A stretch of DNA of 64,000 nucleotides from assembly GCF_003335505.1 (NCBI RefSeq), contig NZ_QPEX01000006.1, positions 107,083-171,082 of the forward strand, written 5' to 3'. Shown in pieces: positions 1 through 8,296 of the stretch. The position numbers were made by a program, and so were the translations under genes. The first letter of the stretch is position 1. Every line of letters begins with the position of its first letter. The DNA comes from Bremerella cremea. GTDB lineage: Bacteria > Planctomycetota > Planctomycetia > Pirellulales > Pirellulaceae. The notes beneath the pieces were generated by a model, which did not search any database, was not told the origin of the DNA, and saw nothing but the letters and a program-made list of their open reading frames with translations.

Positions 1-913
1 TGGCACCTTCCCAACGCTCGATCCGCCCGCCGGTGAAGAAGATCGGCAAGCAAACCGCACAAACGGCGATCATCACCGGAAACTCTTGCCAGATGGCCGT
101 TTGGGGAACCGGTACTCCTTCAGGCACGACAATCGCGGTCAGCCCCAGCACGCACATCATGTTGAAAAGATTGCTGCCGACCACATTCCCCACGGCGATA
201 TCACGCTCGCCTTTGATCGAAGCCATGACCGAGGCAACCACTTCCGGCAGCGAGGTACCGACCGCCACAATGGTCAGCCCGATCAACAGCTCGCTCATGT
301 TGAAGCTCTTGGCGATCATCACCGCGCCATCAACCAACCACTGCGAACCGTAGGCCAGTCCAATCAGACCAAGGACGATCCAGACCAACTGCAACAAAGA
401 GTCCCAAAGTGATTTGGGGGGCTTGTCGAATTCCTCTTTATATTCCTCGACTACCTTTTTCGACTCGCGCCGACTTTGCCAGACCGACCAGACGATATAG
501 ACCAGCAGCATGCCAAACAGCAAGCTCCCTTCGACGTGCCCGAGATGCCCGTTCATGCTCAGCATCCACAGCAGCAGCGACACGCCGACCATAAACGGCA
601 CTTCCAAGCGAACCAATTGACTCGCCACGCTTAGCGGCGTGACCAAGGCCGAGATGCCTAAGATGAAGAGGACGTTAAAAATATTGCTGCCCAGCACATT
701 GCCCACGGCAATCTCGGCGGCATCGCCGGAACTGGCACTCAGCGAGACGGCAAGTTCTGGCGCGCTAGTCCCAAAGGCGACGACCGTCAGACCGATCACC
801 AAGGGAGAAATCCCCATCAGCGATGCAATTCCTGATGCACCGCGAACGAGCAGATCGCCCCCCACGACAAGAACTACCAATCCTAAAACAATCAGTCCGG
901 AAGCAACGACCAT
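1..913 (-). CDS. Calcium/sodium antiporter, CaCA family (C-terminus cut by window start)
   Basis: This is an inner-membrane cation exchanger of the CaCA superfamily (YrbG type), expected to exchange Ca2+ against Na+ or H+. The 304 codons inside the window show the two inverted halves of the family, each with an alpha-repeat. The first repeat contains GTSAPELAVS and GNVLGSNIFN, the second GTSLPEVVAS and GNVVGSNLFN; their acidic residues are the expected ion ligands. A charged cytoplasmic loop (SRRESKKVVEEYKEE) separates the halves. The ATG at 913 has AGGAAAG about 8 nt upstream and opens directly into the first membrane helix. The gene lacks only its last few codons, which lie left of the window. 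Confidence 0.9.
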   Translation of the reverse strand, partial: MVVASGLIVLGLVVLVVGGDLLVRGASGIASLMGISPLVIGLTVVAFGTSAPELAVSLSASSGDAAEIAVGNVLGSNIFNVLFILGISALVTPLSVASQLVRLEVPFMVGVSLLLWMLSMNGHLGHVEGSLLFGMLLVYIVWSVWQSRRESKKVVEEYKEEFDKPPKSLWDSLLQLVWIVLGLIGLAYGSQWLVDGAVMIAKSFNMSELLIGLTIVAVGTSLPEVVASVMASIKGERDIAVGNVVGSNLFNMMCVLGLTAIVVPEGVPVPQTAIWQEFPVMIAVCAVCLPIFFTGGRIERWEGA

Positions 914-1041
914 TCAGCTCTTTCCTATGCTGGCCAAGGGGAAGGAGCCGACATTATAGAGACATTTACGTTACCGCCGAACCAAGGGCAATCGGCGGTT
1001 TGCAATCCGTTGTCATTCGTAGACCGTTAGGCTCCAGTCAG

Positions 1042-1548
1042 TTATTCGACCGGAGATTCGTCTAATTCGACCAAAGCGCTGAAATACATCACGAACTTTC
1101 CGTTACGGCGATCAGGCTTGTCGATCATCTTGATGGCGGCATTTAGCAAGTCGCGGCGACTTACTTGCCCAATTAACTTAGTTCCTTCCAATACCGGCAG
1201 ACGACGGTACGGAGTCGAGAGAAATACCTGGGCACAGTTCAGCCAATCGGTATCGGCCGTGATCAACCGCGAAATGTCGGTATTCATGAAAGCACCGACT
1301 CGATTGGAGGGAAGCTGTGAATAGGCTGCGTCTAACAAGAAACGCATGGAAGTTTTTTCCGAGAAGATTCCCAAGAAGTTGCCGTTCTGGTCGACCACCG
1401 GAGCCCCAGAAATCCGATATTGCAGCAACTTACGAATCGCGGCCAAGGCATCTTCGTCTGGGCTCAAAGTGAGCAACCTGGTCTCCATGAAGTCTCGGGC
1501 CGTCAGCGTTGGCGCAAGCGGCGATACCATCGAAGTTGGGATGGACAT
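1042..1548 (-). CDS. Tandem CBS-domain protein
   Basis: The 168-residue soluble protein consists almost entirely of a CBS pair. The first CBS unit (about residues 18-75) includes ARDFMETRLLTLSPDEDA and ISGAPVVDQNGNFLGIFSEK; the second (about 85-145) includes YRRLPVLEGTKLIGQVSRRD. Stand-alone CBS pairs usually bind adenosine nucleotides and act as regulators of a partner, which cannot be identified here. The start is well supported: an AGGAGG box lies just upstream of the ATG at 1548. The gene is transcribed in the same direction as the antiporter downstream, 128 nt away, so a functional link is possible but unproven. Confidence 0.85.
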   Translation of the reverse strand: MSIPTSMVSPLAPTLTARDFMETRLLTLSPDEDALAAIRKLLQYRISGAPVVDQNGNFLGIFSEKTSMRFLLDAAYSQLPSNRVGAFMNTDISRLITADTDWLNCAQVFLSTPYRRLPVLEGTKLIGQVSRRDLLNAAIKMIDKPDRRNGKFVMYFSALVELDESPVE

Positions 1549-1838
1549 AATACGTCCTCCTGCGAGAAGAGTGGGGTTTGATGTATCACGCAGTGATGTC
1601 AGAGAAGGCCTTTATTTTACCCAACAGAAAACATAATTTTCCATATTTTTCCCTTTTCCTGGCAAAATACGTCGATTAAAGAGGCGGCAAGTGCTATGCC
1701 TTTTCTGGCAAATCGATCACGATCGGGCCTTTAGATTGACGAACCCAGGGCCGAACGATACGCTAAAAAGTGGTATTTATCGCAGAAAATCCCCACAAAA
1801 CACCCCATTAGCGTGCCCCCTGAATCGGAGAGTGCTCG

Positions 1839-2138
1839 ATGTTTCGCCCCGGCGATGTGGTCGTCTACACCAAGACCAAGCACACGACGAGTCCAGGCCC
1901 TCGGGCGCACGACATCGAGCCGGAGTCGCGCGGCGAATACTACACCTACGCGGTCGACAAGTACTGGATCGTCGATCGGGTCGACACCGACGGCATCATG
2001 GTCCGCACCCGTCGCGGCAAAAGCCACCTGATTTCGCCGGAAGATCCACGTCTTCGTCCAGCCAAATGGTGGGAACGCCTGTTCTTCCGCAGCCGCTTTC
2101 CGACTTCAGCTGCGGCCGTGGACGATTGCCTGAAATAG
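1839..2138 (+). CDS. Conserved hypothetical small protein (99 aa)
   Basis: I do not recognise a named family. The protein begins FRPGDVVVYTKTKHT, which looks like a small beta-barrel opening (KOW/SH3-like), and continues with VDKYWIVDRVDTDGIMVRT, again beta-rich, followed by an Arg/Trp-rich tail (KWWERLFFRSRF). There is no signal peptide or membrane helix. GGAG lies 7-10 nt upstream of the ATG. The gene is followed by a strong hairpin shared with convergent fabI. Codon use resembles neighbouring core genes, so it is likely real. Confidence 0.7.
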   Translation: MFRPGDVVVYTKTKHTTSPGPRAHDIEPESRGEYYTYAVDKYWIVDRVDTDGIMVRTRRGKSHLISPEDPRLRPAKWWERLFFRSRFPTSAAAVDDCLK

Positions 2139-2140
2139 CA

Positions 2141-2164
2141 AACGCCGCGAGTGATCGCGGCGTT
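2141..2164. terminator. Hairpin terminator between convergent genes
   Basis: AACGCCGCGA at 2141-2150 pairs perfectly with TCGCGGCGTT at 2155-2164 around a 4-nt loop. It sits between the stop of the 99-aa gene and the stop of fabI and can serve both strands; the minus-strand side is followed by a T-rich stretch. Confidence 0.75.
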
Positions 2165-2198
2165 CGTTGTTTCGAAGGATGTCTACTGCGGGGCCAAG

Positions 2199-3044
2199 TT
2201 ACTTGGCAGCAGCTTCGTCTTTAAGACGCTTGTAATCACTCGCCAAGCGGTTGGGGCTGCCCATGATGTTGTAGCCAGCGTCGACGTGCAAGATCTCGCC
2301 GGTGATGCCGGTTGCCATGTCGGAAAGAAGGAAAGCACCGGAATTGGCGACTTCTTCCAGCGTGATATTGCGTCCGAGCGGGGAAACGGCCGAGTAAAGA
2401 TCGAGCATCTCTTTCGCACCGACGGCACTGCTGGCCAATGTCTTCAACGGGCCGGCACTCACGGCGTTTACGCGGATGTTGGAATCGCCCAGATCGTAGG
2501 CCAGGTACTTCACAATGCTATCCAAGGCGGCCTTGCAGACGCCCATCATGTTGTAGCCTTGTACGGCCTTTTCGCCACCGAAGTAGGTCATCGCACAAAC
2601 CGAGCCACCTTCTTTCATCAGCGGACGAGCGGCATTGGTCAGGGCGATCATGCTGTAAGCGCTGATATCCATGGCCAGCTTAAAACCTTCACGGCTGCAT
2701 TCAACCGTCGGGACACGTAAGTCTTCTAAAGCCGCAAAGGCGACCGAGTGCAGCAGGAAGTCGATTTGGCCTAGTTCTGCTTCGGCCACTTTCATCGCTT
2801 CCGCGATGTTTTCGTCCGATTGCACATCGAGCGGGATCAGGAACTTGGCGGCATCGCCGTGGGGCTCGGTCAGCTGCGCCACCTTGTGGCGATTCTTCTG
2901 CCGCTTGTCTTCCGGTTTATCGGGAAGGTGCGTGAAGCCACACACGCCCCCTTCTTTCATAATTTTCTCGGCGATTCCCCAGGCAATCGAATATCCATTG
3001 GCGACGCCGACGATCAGGCCCTTTTTTCCGGTGAATAATCCCAT
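2199..3044 (-). CDS. fabI: Enoyl-[acyl-carrier-protein] reductase (NADH)
   Basis: This enzyme performs the last reduction of the type II fatty acid elongation cycle, converting trans-2-enoyl-ACP to acyl-ACP with NAD(P)H. The 281-residue protein has the FabI form of the SDR fold: IVGVANGYSIAWGIA in place of the classical TGxxxGxG, the SVAFA stretch near residue 100, and the catalytic set Tyr154, Tyr164 and Lys171 with the FabI Y-x6-K spacing. The length is slightly above the E. coli enzyme because of a charged insert (about residues 42-65). The ATG at 3044 gives the normal N-terminus (GLFTGKKGLIVG). It is the target class of triclosan-type inhibitors in other bacteria. Confidence 0.95.
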   Translation of the reverse strand: MGLFTGKKGLIVGVANGYSIAWGIAEKIMKEGGVCGFTHLPDKPEDKRQKNRHKVAQLTEPHGDAAKFLIPLDVQSDENIAEAMKVAEAELGQIDFLLHSVAFAALEDLRVPTVECSREGFKLAMDISAYSMIALTNAARPLMKEGGSVCAMTYFGGEKAVQGYNMMGVCKAALDSIVKYLAYDLGDSNIRVNAVSAGPLKTLASSAVGAKEMLDLYSAVSPLGRNITLEEVANSGAFLLSDMATGITGEILHVDAGYNIMGSPNRLASDYKRLKDEAAAK

Positions 3045-3270
3045 TCTTCTGCAACCCTGGGGGAAATATGTCTTCGCGAAATTGATGACGTTGTCTCAAC
3101 CGATTTTCACTCGATTGCGCAGCGTTTAGGATAACGGCAAACCGCCTACCGCAAAAGACGACCCACAAGCATGTCCCCTTGCGAGCCGGCGGATGCCACG
3201 GAATCCTGGTAATTAACGGGAATTTCCGGTCCTTTATTTTCACGCAACGAAGTTCAGAAGGCGGTCGCAG

Positions 3271-3996
3271 ATGTCGTTAGCAGGTAAAGTCGCATTGGTC
3301 GTAGGTGGTGGAAGCGGAATCGGCAAGGCAATCGCGTTGTCCCTGGCCGCCGATGGAGCCAAAGTCGGAATCGCCGGTCGCCGGTTTGAAGTGTTGGAAG
3401 AAGTCGCTAAAGAATCGGACGCGGAAATTCATTGCCACAGTGTAGATGTTTCTGACCGTGCCAACGTCAAAGCCTTGTTCGATTGGGCCACCCAAACGCT
3501 GGGGCCGGTCGATATCTTGGTCAATGCCGCCGGGGTGAACATCAAAACCCGCAGCATGGCCGAAATGACCCCAGAGCAGTGGGATCAGGTAATGCAAATC
3601 AACGCCACCGGTGGCTACAACCTGATGTACAACGCGTTGCCCCCGATGCGCGAACGAAAAGATGGCCTGATCATCAACATCTCGTCGATCTCTGGCAAAC
3701 GCGCCTACGCCCTGGGTGGCATCGCCTACTGTGCGTCGAAATTCGCGATGACTGCTTTGGGGACCGCAGCCGGCAACGAAGTCGCAGTCGATGGAGTTCG
3801 CATCACCAACATCTACCCAGGCGAAGTCGATACGCCGATCCTCGCTCAGCGTCCCAGCCCGGTCACCGAAGAACACCGAGCCCGTATGTTGCAGCCGGAA
3901 GATTTCAGCGAAGTCGTGCTGGCCATCTGCCACTTACCCCCGCGTGCCCACGTGGCCGAATTGATCATCAAGCCGACGAAGCAGGAATATACCTAA
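3271..3996 (+). CDS. Short-chain dehydrogenase/reductase (SDR family)
   Basis: A classical 241-residue SDR that uses NAD(P)H to oxidise or reduce an alcohol/carbonyl substrate. The cofactor motif GGGSGIGKA is at residues 12-20, the NAAG motif at 85-88, Asn111 is present, and the catalytic Ser139/Tyr153/Lys157 set is visible in INISSISGKR and YCASK. The arginine pair after the second strand (AGRR) suggests NADPH preference. The overall pattern is like 3-oxoacyl-ACP reductases, but substrate cannot be read from sequence. It is divergent from fabI with about 226 nt between start codons. Confidence 0.9.
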   Translation: MSLAGKVALVVGGGSGIGKAIALSLAADGAKVGIAGRRFEVLEEVAKESDAEIHCHSVDVSDRANVKALFDWATQTLGPVDILVNAAGVNIKTRSMAEMTPEQWDQVMQINATGGYNLMYNALPPMRERKDGLIINISSISGKRAYALGGIAYCASKFAMTALGTAAGNEVAVDGVRITNIYPGEVDTPILAQRPSPVTEEHRARMLQPEDFSEVVLAICHLPPRAHVAELIIKPTKQEYT

Positions 3997-4019
3997 TCGT
4001 TAAATCAACATCTCGCTAA

Positions 4020-4062
4020 CATCTCCCCCCTCGTCTCCGCTGAGTTGAGGGGGGTTGAGATG
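4020..4062 (+). terminator. G/C-rich hairpin after the SDR gene
   Basis: CATCTCCCCCCTC (4020-4032) pairs with GAGGGGGG plus GAGATG (4047-4062), with a 2-nt bulge and a 14-nt loop. It lies 24 nt after the SDR stop. There is no clear T-run after it, so it may be a Rho-independent terminator of weak type or an RNA-stabilising hairpin. Confidence 0.45.
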
Positions 4063-4195
4063 CAAACGAACATTTGACGCAAGCTGCTTTGCGAGAATCC
4101 AGGCCCTAACCATCGTAAGCCGCCAGCGTACATGGCATTGGTTTTGCAGCTAATTCAGTAGGCCAATCCGTTTTTTCCTTGAAGCGAGACCTACG

Positions 4196-4522
4196 ATGTC
4201 GTTTGATCCCACTTACCGTGAAGAGGTCCCTAGCCGCGAAGAGATCGACCAGCGGCCGGGGCGGCTGGTGGTTGAGTTCGGTGCTAATTGGTGCGGTCAC
4301 TGTCAGCAACTTAACCCTACCGTCGAGGGCATTCTTGCGTCTGCCGACGACGTTGCTCATTTGCGCGTTGCCGTTGGGAAAGGGAAACGGCTCGGTCGCT
4401 CGTTTCAGGTCAAGCTTTGGCCGACGCTGGTTTTTCTGCGCGATGGGGAAGAGATTGCCAAGCTGGTCCGTCCCTCGCCGCAAGAGCTCGAGCAAGCGTT
4501 TGCTCACTTTATTGCCGATTGA
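4196..4522 (+). CDS. Small thioredoxin-like protein
   Basis: The 108-residue cytoplasmic protein has a thioredoxin fold with the redox motif W32-C33-G34-H35-C36 and the cis-proline region KLWPTLVFLRDG. CGHC is a protein-disulfide-isomerase-like variant of the CGPC centre, which usually raises the redox potential. There is no signal peptide, so it most likely acts on thiols in the cytoplasm. The ATG at 4196 follows a purine-rich GAAGCGAGAC stretch. The partner reductase is not nearby. Confidence 0.85.
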   Translation: MSFDPTYREEVPSREEIDQRPGRLVVEFGANWCGHCQQLNPTVEGILASADDVAHLRVAVGKGKRLGRSFQVKLWPTLVFLRDGEEIAKLVRPSPQELEQAFAHFIAD

Positions 4523-4814
4523 TTGGCAGCCGAACGGTTGTATCCCCAGCAGTTTTGCCCGCTGTGGGGGTCAGGCTCGGCAAAAGGATTGGATTGCTTC
4601 CTTTTGATTGTGCCGCCGTGGAAAATGCCAAATGGCGTAGCTCAGTGGTAATTATCTGTCATTTACCGGCGAAAAGCCCGGATCTGTTAGGGTAGAAAAC
4701 GGCGACATCTGTGCCCGTTGACGAATGCTAGCCGCTGGCCGACAATTCAATATTCTTTCCGGGGCATTGGTTCGCTCTGGGGACACCTCAAACGGTCTTT
4801 CCCACCACGCTGGC

Positions 4815-6068
4815 ATGAACTTAATCAAGCAAAACGATCCTGAAGTCTGGGCCGCCATCGAAGCCGAACAAGTCCGTCAAGCCGACGGGCTGGAAATGAT
4901 TGCCTCGGAAAACTACACCAGCGCCGCAATTCAACAAGCGGTGGGTAGTGTCCTAACCAACAAGTACGCCGAAGGCTACCCAGGTCGTCGTTACTACGGC
5001 GGTTGCGAGCATGTCGATGTGATCGAACAACTGGCCATCGACCGCGCCAAGCAGTTGTTTGGGGCCGAGCACGCCAACGTCCAGCCGCACGCCGGTTCGC
5101 AGGCCAACTTTGCGGTTTACCTGACCGCGATCGAGCCTGGGGATACGGTTCTCGGTTTAGATCTGGCTCACGGCGGTCACTTGACCCACGGGATGAAGCT
5201 GAACGTTTCCGGCATCCTGTACAACTTCATCAGCTACGGTGTCGACCGCGAAACGCACCGGCTCGACTTCGACGCGATCGCCAAGCTGGCCAAAGAACAC
5301 AAGCCGAAGCTGATCGTCGCCGGAGCCAGTGCTTACCCCCGTGAGATCCCGCACGAAAAGTTCGCCGAGATCGCCAACGACGTCGGGGCGAAGCTGTTCG
5401 TCGACATGGCCCACTATGCTGGCTTGGTCGCTGGCGGCGTCCATAACAGCCCGGTGCCGTACGCCGATTTCGTGACGACCACCTGCCACAAGACCCTGCG
5501 TGGCCCTCGTTCCGGTCTGATTCTGTGCAAGGAAGAGCACACCAAGATGATCAACCGCAACGTCTTCCCTGGAACCCAGGGTGGACCGTTGATGCACGTG
5601 ATTGCTGGCAAGGCGATTTGCTTCCAAGAAGCCTTGCAGCCAGAGTTCAAGCAGTACGCTCAACAGGTGGTCGACAATGCCAAAACCTTGGCCGACACGC
5701 TGATGTCTGGCGGCTTGAAATTGGTTTCAGGCGGAACTGAAAATCACCTGATGCTGGTCGACGTCACCGCTGTCGGCACAACCGGTACTGCAGCTGAAAA
5801 CGCCCTAGGGGCCAGCGGTATCACGGTCAACAAGAATATGATTCCGTTCGACGAACGCAAACCGATGGACCCCAGCGGTATCCGCATCGGCACGCCAGCG
5901 TTGACCACACGCGGCATGAAGACGGAAGAAATGAAAAAGATCGGCGGCTGGATTTTGGAAGCCTTGAAAGCTCCCGAAGACGCCGCTGTACATGGCCGCA
6001 TCCGAGGCGAAATTGCTTCGCTCTGCGAACAGTTCCCCGTGCCAGGACAACCGGTCGAGTTGCACTAA
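4815..6068 (+). CDS. glyA: Serine hydroxymethyltransferase
   Basis: This PLP enzyme interconverts serine and glycine and charges tetrahydrofolate with a one-carbon unit. The protein is 417 residues when started at the ATG at 4815, the usual SHMT length. An in-frame ATG 30 codons upstream would add sequence unlike the family. The PLP lysine is Lys226 in [15 protein letters not shown]; the SENYTS motif (31-36), the [13 protein letters not shown] glycine-rich loop (51-63) and [14 protein letters not shown] (195-208) are intact. The final 24 codons are repeated with about 90% identity at 8072-8146, see findings. One-carbon metabolism links it with the MfnB- and MJ0619-like genes elsewhere in the window. 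Confidence 0.95.
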   Translation: MNLIKQNDPEVWAAIEAEQVRQADGLEMIASENYTSAAIQQAVGSVLTNKYAEGYPGRRYYGGCEHVDVIEQLAIDRAKQLFGAEHANVQPHAGSQANFAVYLTAIEPGDTVLGLDLAHGGHLTHGMKLNVSGILYNFISYGVDRETHRLDFDAIAKLAKEHKPKLIVAGASAYPREIPHEKFAEIANDVGAKLFVDMAHYAGLVAGGVHNSPVPYADFVTTTCHKTLRGPRSGLILCKEEHTKMINRNVFPGTQGGPLMHVIAGKAICFQEALQPEFKQYAQQVVDNAKTLADTLMSGGLKLVSGGTENHLMLVDVTAVGTTGTAAENALGASGITVNKNMIPFDERKPMDPSGIRIGTPALTTRGMKTEEMKKIGGWILEALKAPEDAAVHGRIRGEIASLCEQFPVPGQPVELH

Positions 6069-6094
6069 TACTGGTTCGGCGTCGCTCTTTGTCG

Positions 6095-6121
6095 GCTGGG
6101 TTAGCGTCAGCGTAACCCAGC
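6095..6121. repeat. Palindromic repeat, copy 1 (GCTGGGTTA type)
   Basis: GCTGGGTTA and TAACCCAGC form a perfect 9-bp stem with a 9-nt loop, 26 nt after the glyA stop. Related palindromes sit at 6226-6252 and 8167-8194. The pattern resembles dispersed REP-like elements. Confidence 0.7.
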
Positions 6122-6225
6122 AAAGACAAATTGGCGGCAAGCTGTACGATAGAATAAATCGATACGGCTTGAACCGATTTGTGTTCTTTTGATCTATGTT
6201 GGTTGGTCACGTTTGATTTGGGATC

Positions 6226-6252
6226 GCTGGGTTACGCTTTCGCTAGCCCAGC
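6226..6252. repeat. Palindromic repeat, copy 2 (GCTGGGTTA type)
   Basis: GCTGGGTTA and TAGCCCAGC enclose CGCTTTCGC; one pair is G-T. It is followed by TTACGAATCTC, nearly the same as the flank of copy 3. The transposase remnant begins immediately after it. Confidence 0.7.
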
Positions 6253-6257
6253 TTACG

Positions 6258-6455
6258 AATCTCGATGTGACGTTCCGCGAGGACGAAAACCGCGTCAGAA
6301 ATCGCCTGGCCGCAGACAATTTGGCGTTGCTAAAACGCTTCTCCATCACCCTATTCAAGCAGCAACCCGGCAAAGAAAGCATCGCCATGCGCCGCCGAAT
6401 GGCCGGGTGGAATGTGGACTACTTGGCGCAAGTAGTTAGACTGAAAAGGATTTAG
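6258..6455 (+). pseudogene. C-terminal remnant of an ISAs1-type transposase
   Basis: The frame reads NLDVTFREDENRVRNRLAAD followed by NLALLKRFSITLFKQQPGKE and SIAMRRRM, ending at the TAG at 6453-6455. This is the characteristic C-terminal end of ISAs1/H-repeat-type DDE transposases (DVTF-x-ED, NLALLRR, KxSI). The catalytic core is missing; upstream in the same frame the sequence is the palindromic repeat, not transposase. It is a dead stub of about 65 codons, with no visible inverted repeats. Confidence 0.75.
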
Positions 6456-6584
6456 TGTGCGTTTGCCGTGGGAGGTCATACTCTCGGCCACCTGGCTAAA
6501 GAATCGATCAGAATTCTTTAAGGAAAAGTTGCCGTAGCCACTTACTGCTTTTAATGTGTCGCTAAATTCGAAAAGAAAGCAAAT

Positions 6585-7742
6585 ATGATTAAGACCTGGG
6601 CTTTACTTTCGGCATTTACCTTCCTGTTATTACCTGTCGGTTGTCAAGCGAATGACGCATCTGAGCGATTAGAAACAGCCCGAGAAGAAGTCGCCCGGTT
6701 AGGTGGGACAGTTGAAGTGTACAATGGTCATATTCAAAGTATTTCTTTGGAAGGTTGTAACCTCTCGTCAGCCGACTGGGACAAAATTCTGCCACTTAAG
6801 GGGGTGATCTGGCTGCAACTTAATGGGAGCAATGTAAATGATGAAGCTCTTCGCCATTTGGAGGGCTGTGTGAATCTTGAAAATCTCGAACTCGGACATA
6901 CAGATGTAACAGATGTTGGGCTAGGAGCCCTTGATAATTTGCCCCGGCTTAATCGATTATGGCTGCGAGGCTGTCAAGTTTCAGACAAAGGGGTTGAGAC
7001 GCTCAAAAGCATTGATGAGCTAGAGGTAGTTGTCTTGATTGACACGTTTGTCACCACAGAAGGTATTGAGCGACTCAAAAGTGACTCGCAAATTGAATCA
7101 ATTCTTTGGTCCACAGTTCAATCCAAAGAAGTTAGTCGTTCGATGACAGCACTCGCCCAGGGCGGGGCTCATGTGAGTAGCACTTCAGAGTTCGCGAGAA
7201 AGGAAAATGAATATCCGATTCTTTATCGAGTCCGCTTAACGCCCCAGACCAAATTGCCTGCGACTAAGATCGAGAAGCCAATCAATATCCTAGCTACTGC
7301 AGGAGATCTTTCCCTGACGCTCGAAGGGCATCGCTACATGCCATTACTTCCGAAGATCAAAAGAATTAAAGACGTTTACATCCAAGCCTCAGAAGAGGGC
7401 AGTCCCTTCGATTCCACCGCTCTTAAGAATCTCGAATCAGTCCAAGCCGAGGAGGTGTATCTGGTGGTACCTAAGCTTTCACCAGAAATATTGACTACAG
7501 CGACAAAAGTAAATGGACTGCGTCGACTTAACCTTGATGATCAGGTGATTTCACCGCAAGTGTGGCAAGCAATTGTACAGACCCCTGAATTAGAGACGAT
7601 TGGGTTGTACAACTGTGAGTTCAAAGGCATTGAGCAGTTTATTCACGCTCCTCGCCAACTTACAGTCACGTTCTCAGGTGCGGACACAGCCCCTGAGGAC
7701 GAAAGAAAGCGAATCGAAGAATTGGCCTTGCCTGTGAAGTGA
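6585..7742 (+). CDS. Leucine-rich-repeat secreted protein
   Basis: The 385-residue protein starts with a hydrophobic signal segment (TWALLSAFTFLLLPVGC) ending in a Cys that could be lipid-modified, although the -3 position is Pro and the lipobox is not ideal. Residues about 45-170 carry leucine-rich repeats of the form LxxLxLxxTxVTDxGL (LENLELGHTDVTDVGLGAL, LWLRGCQVSDKGVETLKS). A second LRR-like stretch lies at about 275-350. LRR proteins of this type are common in planctomycetes and probably mediate binding outside the cytoplasm; the ligand is unknown. It lies inside a patch of repeats and gene fragments, and its base composition looks more AT-rich than neighbouring genes, suggesting transfer. 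No partner genes are adjacent. Confidence 0.75.
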   Translation: MIKTWALLSAFTFLLLPVGCQANDASERLETAREEVARLGGTVEVYNGHIQSISLEGCNLSSADWDKILPLKGVIWLQLNGSNVNDEALRHLEGCVNLENLELGHTDVTDVGLGALDNLPRLNRLWLRGCQVSDKGVETLKSIDELEVVVLIDTFVTTEGIERLKSDSQIESILWSTVQSKEVSRSMTALAQGGAHVSSTSEFARKENEYPILYRVRLTPQTKLPATKIEKPINILATAGDLSLTLEGHRYMPLLPKIKRIKDVYIQASEEGSPFDSTALKNLESVQAEEVYLVVPKLSPEILTTATKVNGLRRLNLDDQVISPQVWQAIVQTPELETIGLYNCEFKGIEQFIHAPRQLTVTFSGADTAPEDERKRIEELALPVK

Positions 7743-7847
7743 GCGATATCGACATGCTGACGGTTCATACTTGCCTGGGTCTTCGAGAATGTGGAGGGCA
7801 AGAAATGAGGATAAGAAAAAGGTGTCAGGACTCTTTTCCTCTTCTCC

Positions 7848-8071
7848 TCAGGTGCCCTGCAGCTAACGATCGCCGGTAACTATATTGGCACCAACCAAGC
7901 AGGGACTGCGGCAATCGGCAACGAGACCGGCGTGCATCTTACTGATGGGGTGGCAAACGCCCTAATTGGTACCAATGCCGATGGTGTTAGCGACGACCTG
8001 GGGGATGCCCTGGAAGGGAACACGATTTCCGGCAATGGGACCTACGGCGTGTATATGACTGGGGCCTCGAC
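7848..8071 (+). pseudogene. Fragment of a beta-helix/adhesin-type surface protein
   Basis: Without an ATG or a signal peptide at its left end, this frame reads GALQLTIAGNYIGTNQAGT, then NALIGTNADGVSDDLGDALE and GNTISGNGTYGVYMTG. The NxIGTNxxG, GDALEGNTISGN and GVY elements are typical of right-handed beta-helix repeats in giant planctomycete secreted proteins. The frame then runs without a break into the duplicated glyA tail in a different reading frame. It is therefore a stranded internal fragment of about 75 codons, not a gene. Confidence 0.7.
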
Positions 8072-8166
8072 GGTCGCATCTGAGGCGAAGTCGCTTCGCT
8101 CTGCGAACAGTTCCCTGTGCCTGGGCAAGCGGTCGAGTTGCACTAAAACAGGCTCGGCATCGCTCT
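8072..8166 (+). repeat. Second, diverged copy of the glyA 3' end
   Basis: The sequence matches 5995-6094, the last 24 codons of glyA plus about 20 nt behind the stop. In the glyA frame it reads [20 protein letters not shown] then TAA, against [20 protein letters not shown] in the real gene, with one CGA-to-TGA change upstream. Over the 72 codon positions I count 7 differences. Three of the six changed codons are silent. Confidence 0.85.
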
Positions 8167-8194
8167 GCTGGGTTACGCTTTCGCTAACCCTAGC
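8167..8194. repeat. Palindromic repeat, copy 3 (GCTGGGTTA type)
   Basis: GCTGGGTTACGCTTTCGCTA matches copy 2 base for base over 20 positions; the right arm (TAACCCTAGC) carries an extra T. It is followed by CTACGAATCTC, also shared with copy 2. It directly follows the duplicated glyA tail. Confidence 0.65.
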
Positions 8195-8237
8195 CTACGA
8201 ATCTCTAAGGTGGGTGGATACCTTCCAAGCAAATTTC

Positions 8238-8254
8238 GGTACGCCCAGCGTACC
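8238..8254. repeat. Short palindrome GGTACGC-CCA-GCGTACC
   Basis: A perfect 7-bp stem with a 3-nt loop, unlike the GCTGGGTTA palindromes. It lies in the non-coding end of the accessory patch and is probably another dispersed repeat type. Confidence 0.5.
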
Positions 8255-8296
8255 CTACGGTGGTTGCCAACATGAAAGACAGTGGTTGCAAAATGA

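Noticed and set aside
4633..4712. tRNA-like start (GGCGTAGCTCAGTGGTAATT) upstream of glyA
   Set aside because: No matching acceptor or D-stem partner and no T-arm with GGTTCGAATCC follow, so no cloverleaf can be drawn. A riboswitch in front of glyA was also considered, but I could not recognise a known aptamer core.
7818..7838. AAAAGGTGTCAGGACTCTTTT near the adhesin fragment
   Set aside because: Looks like sequence seen near REP/Y1 transposase units, but the palindrome is only 5 bp and there is no second copy in the window.
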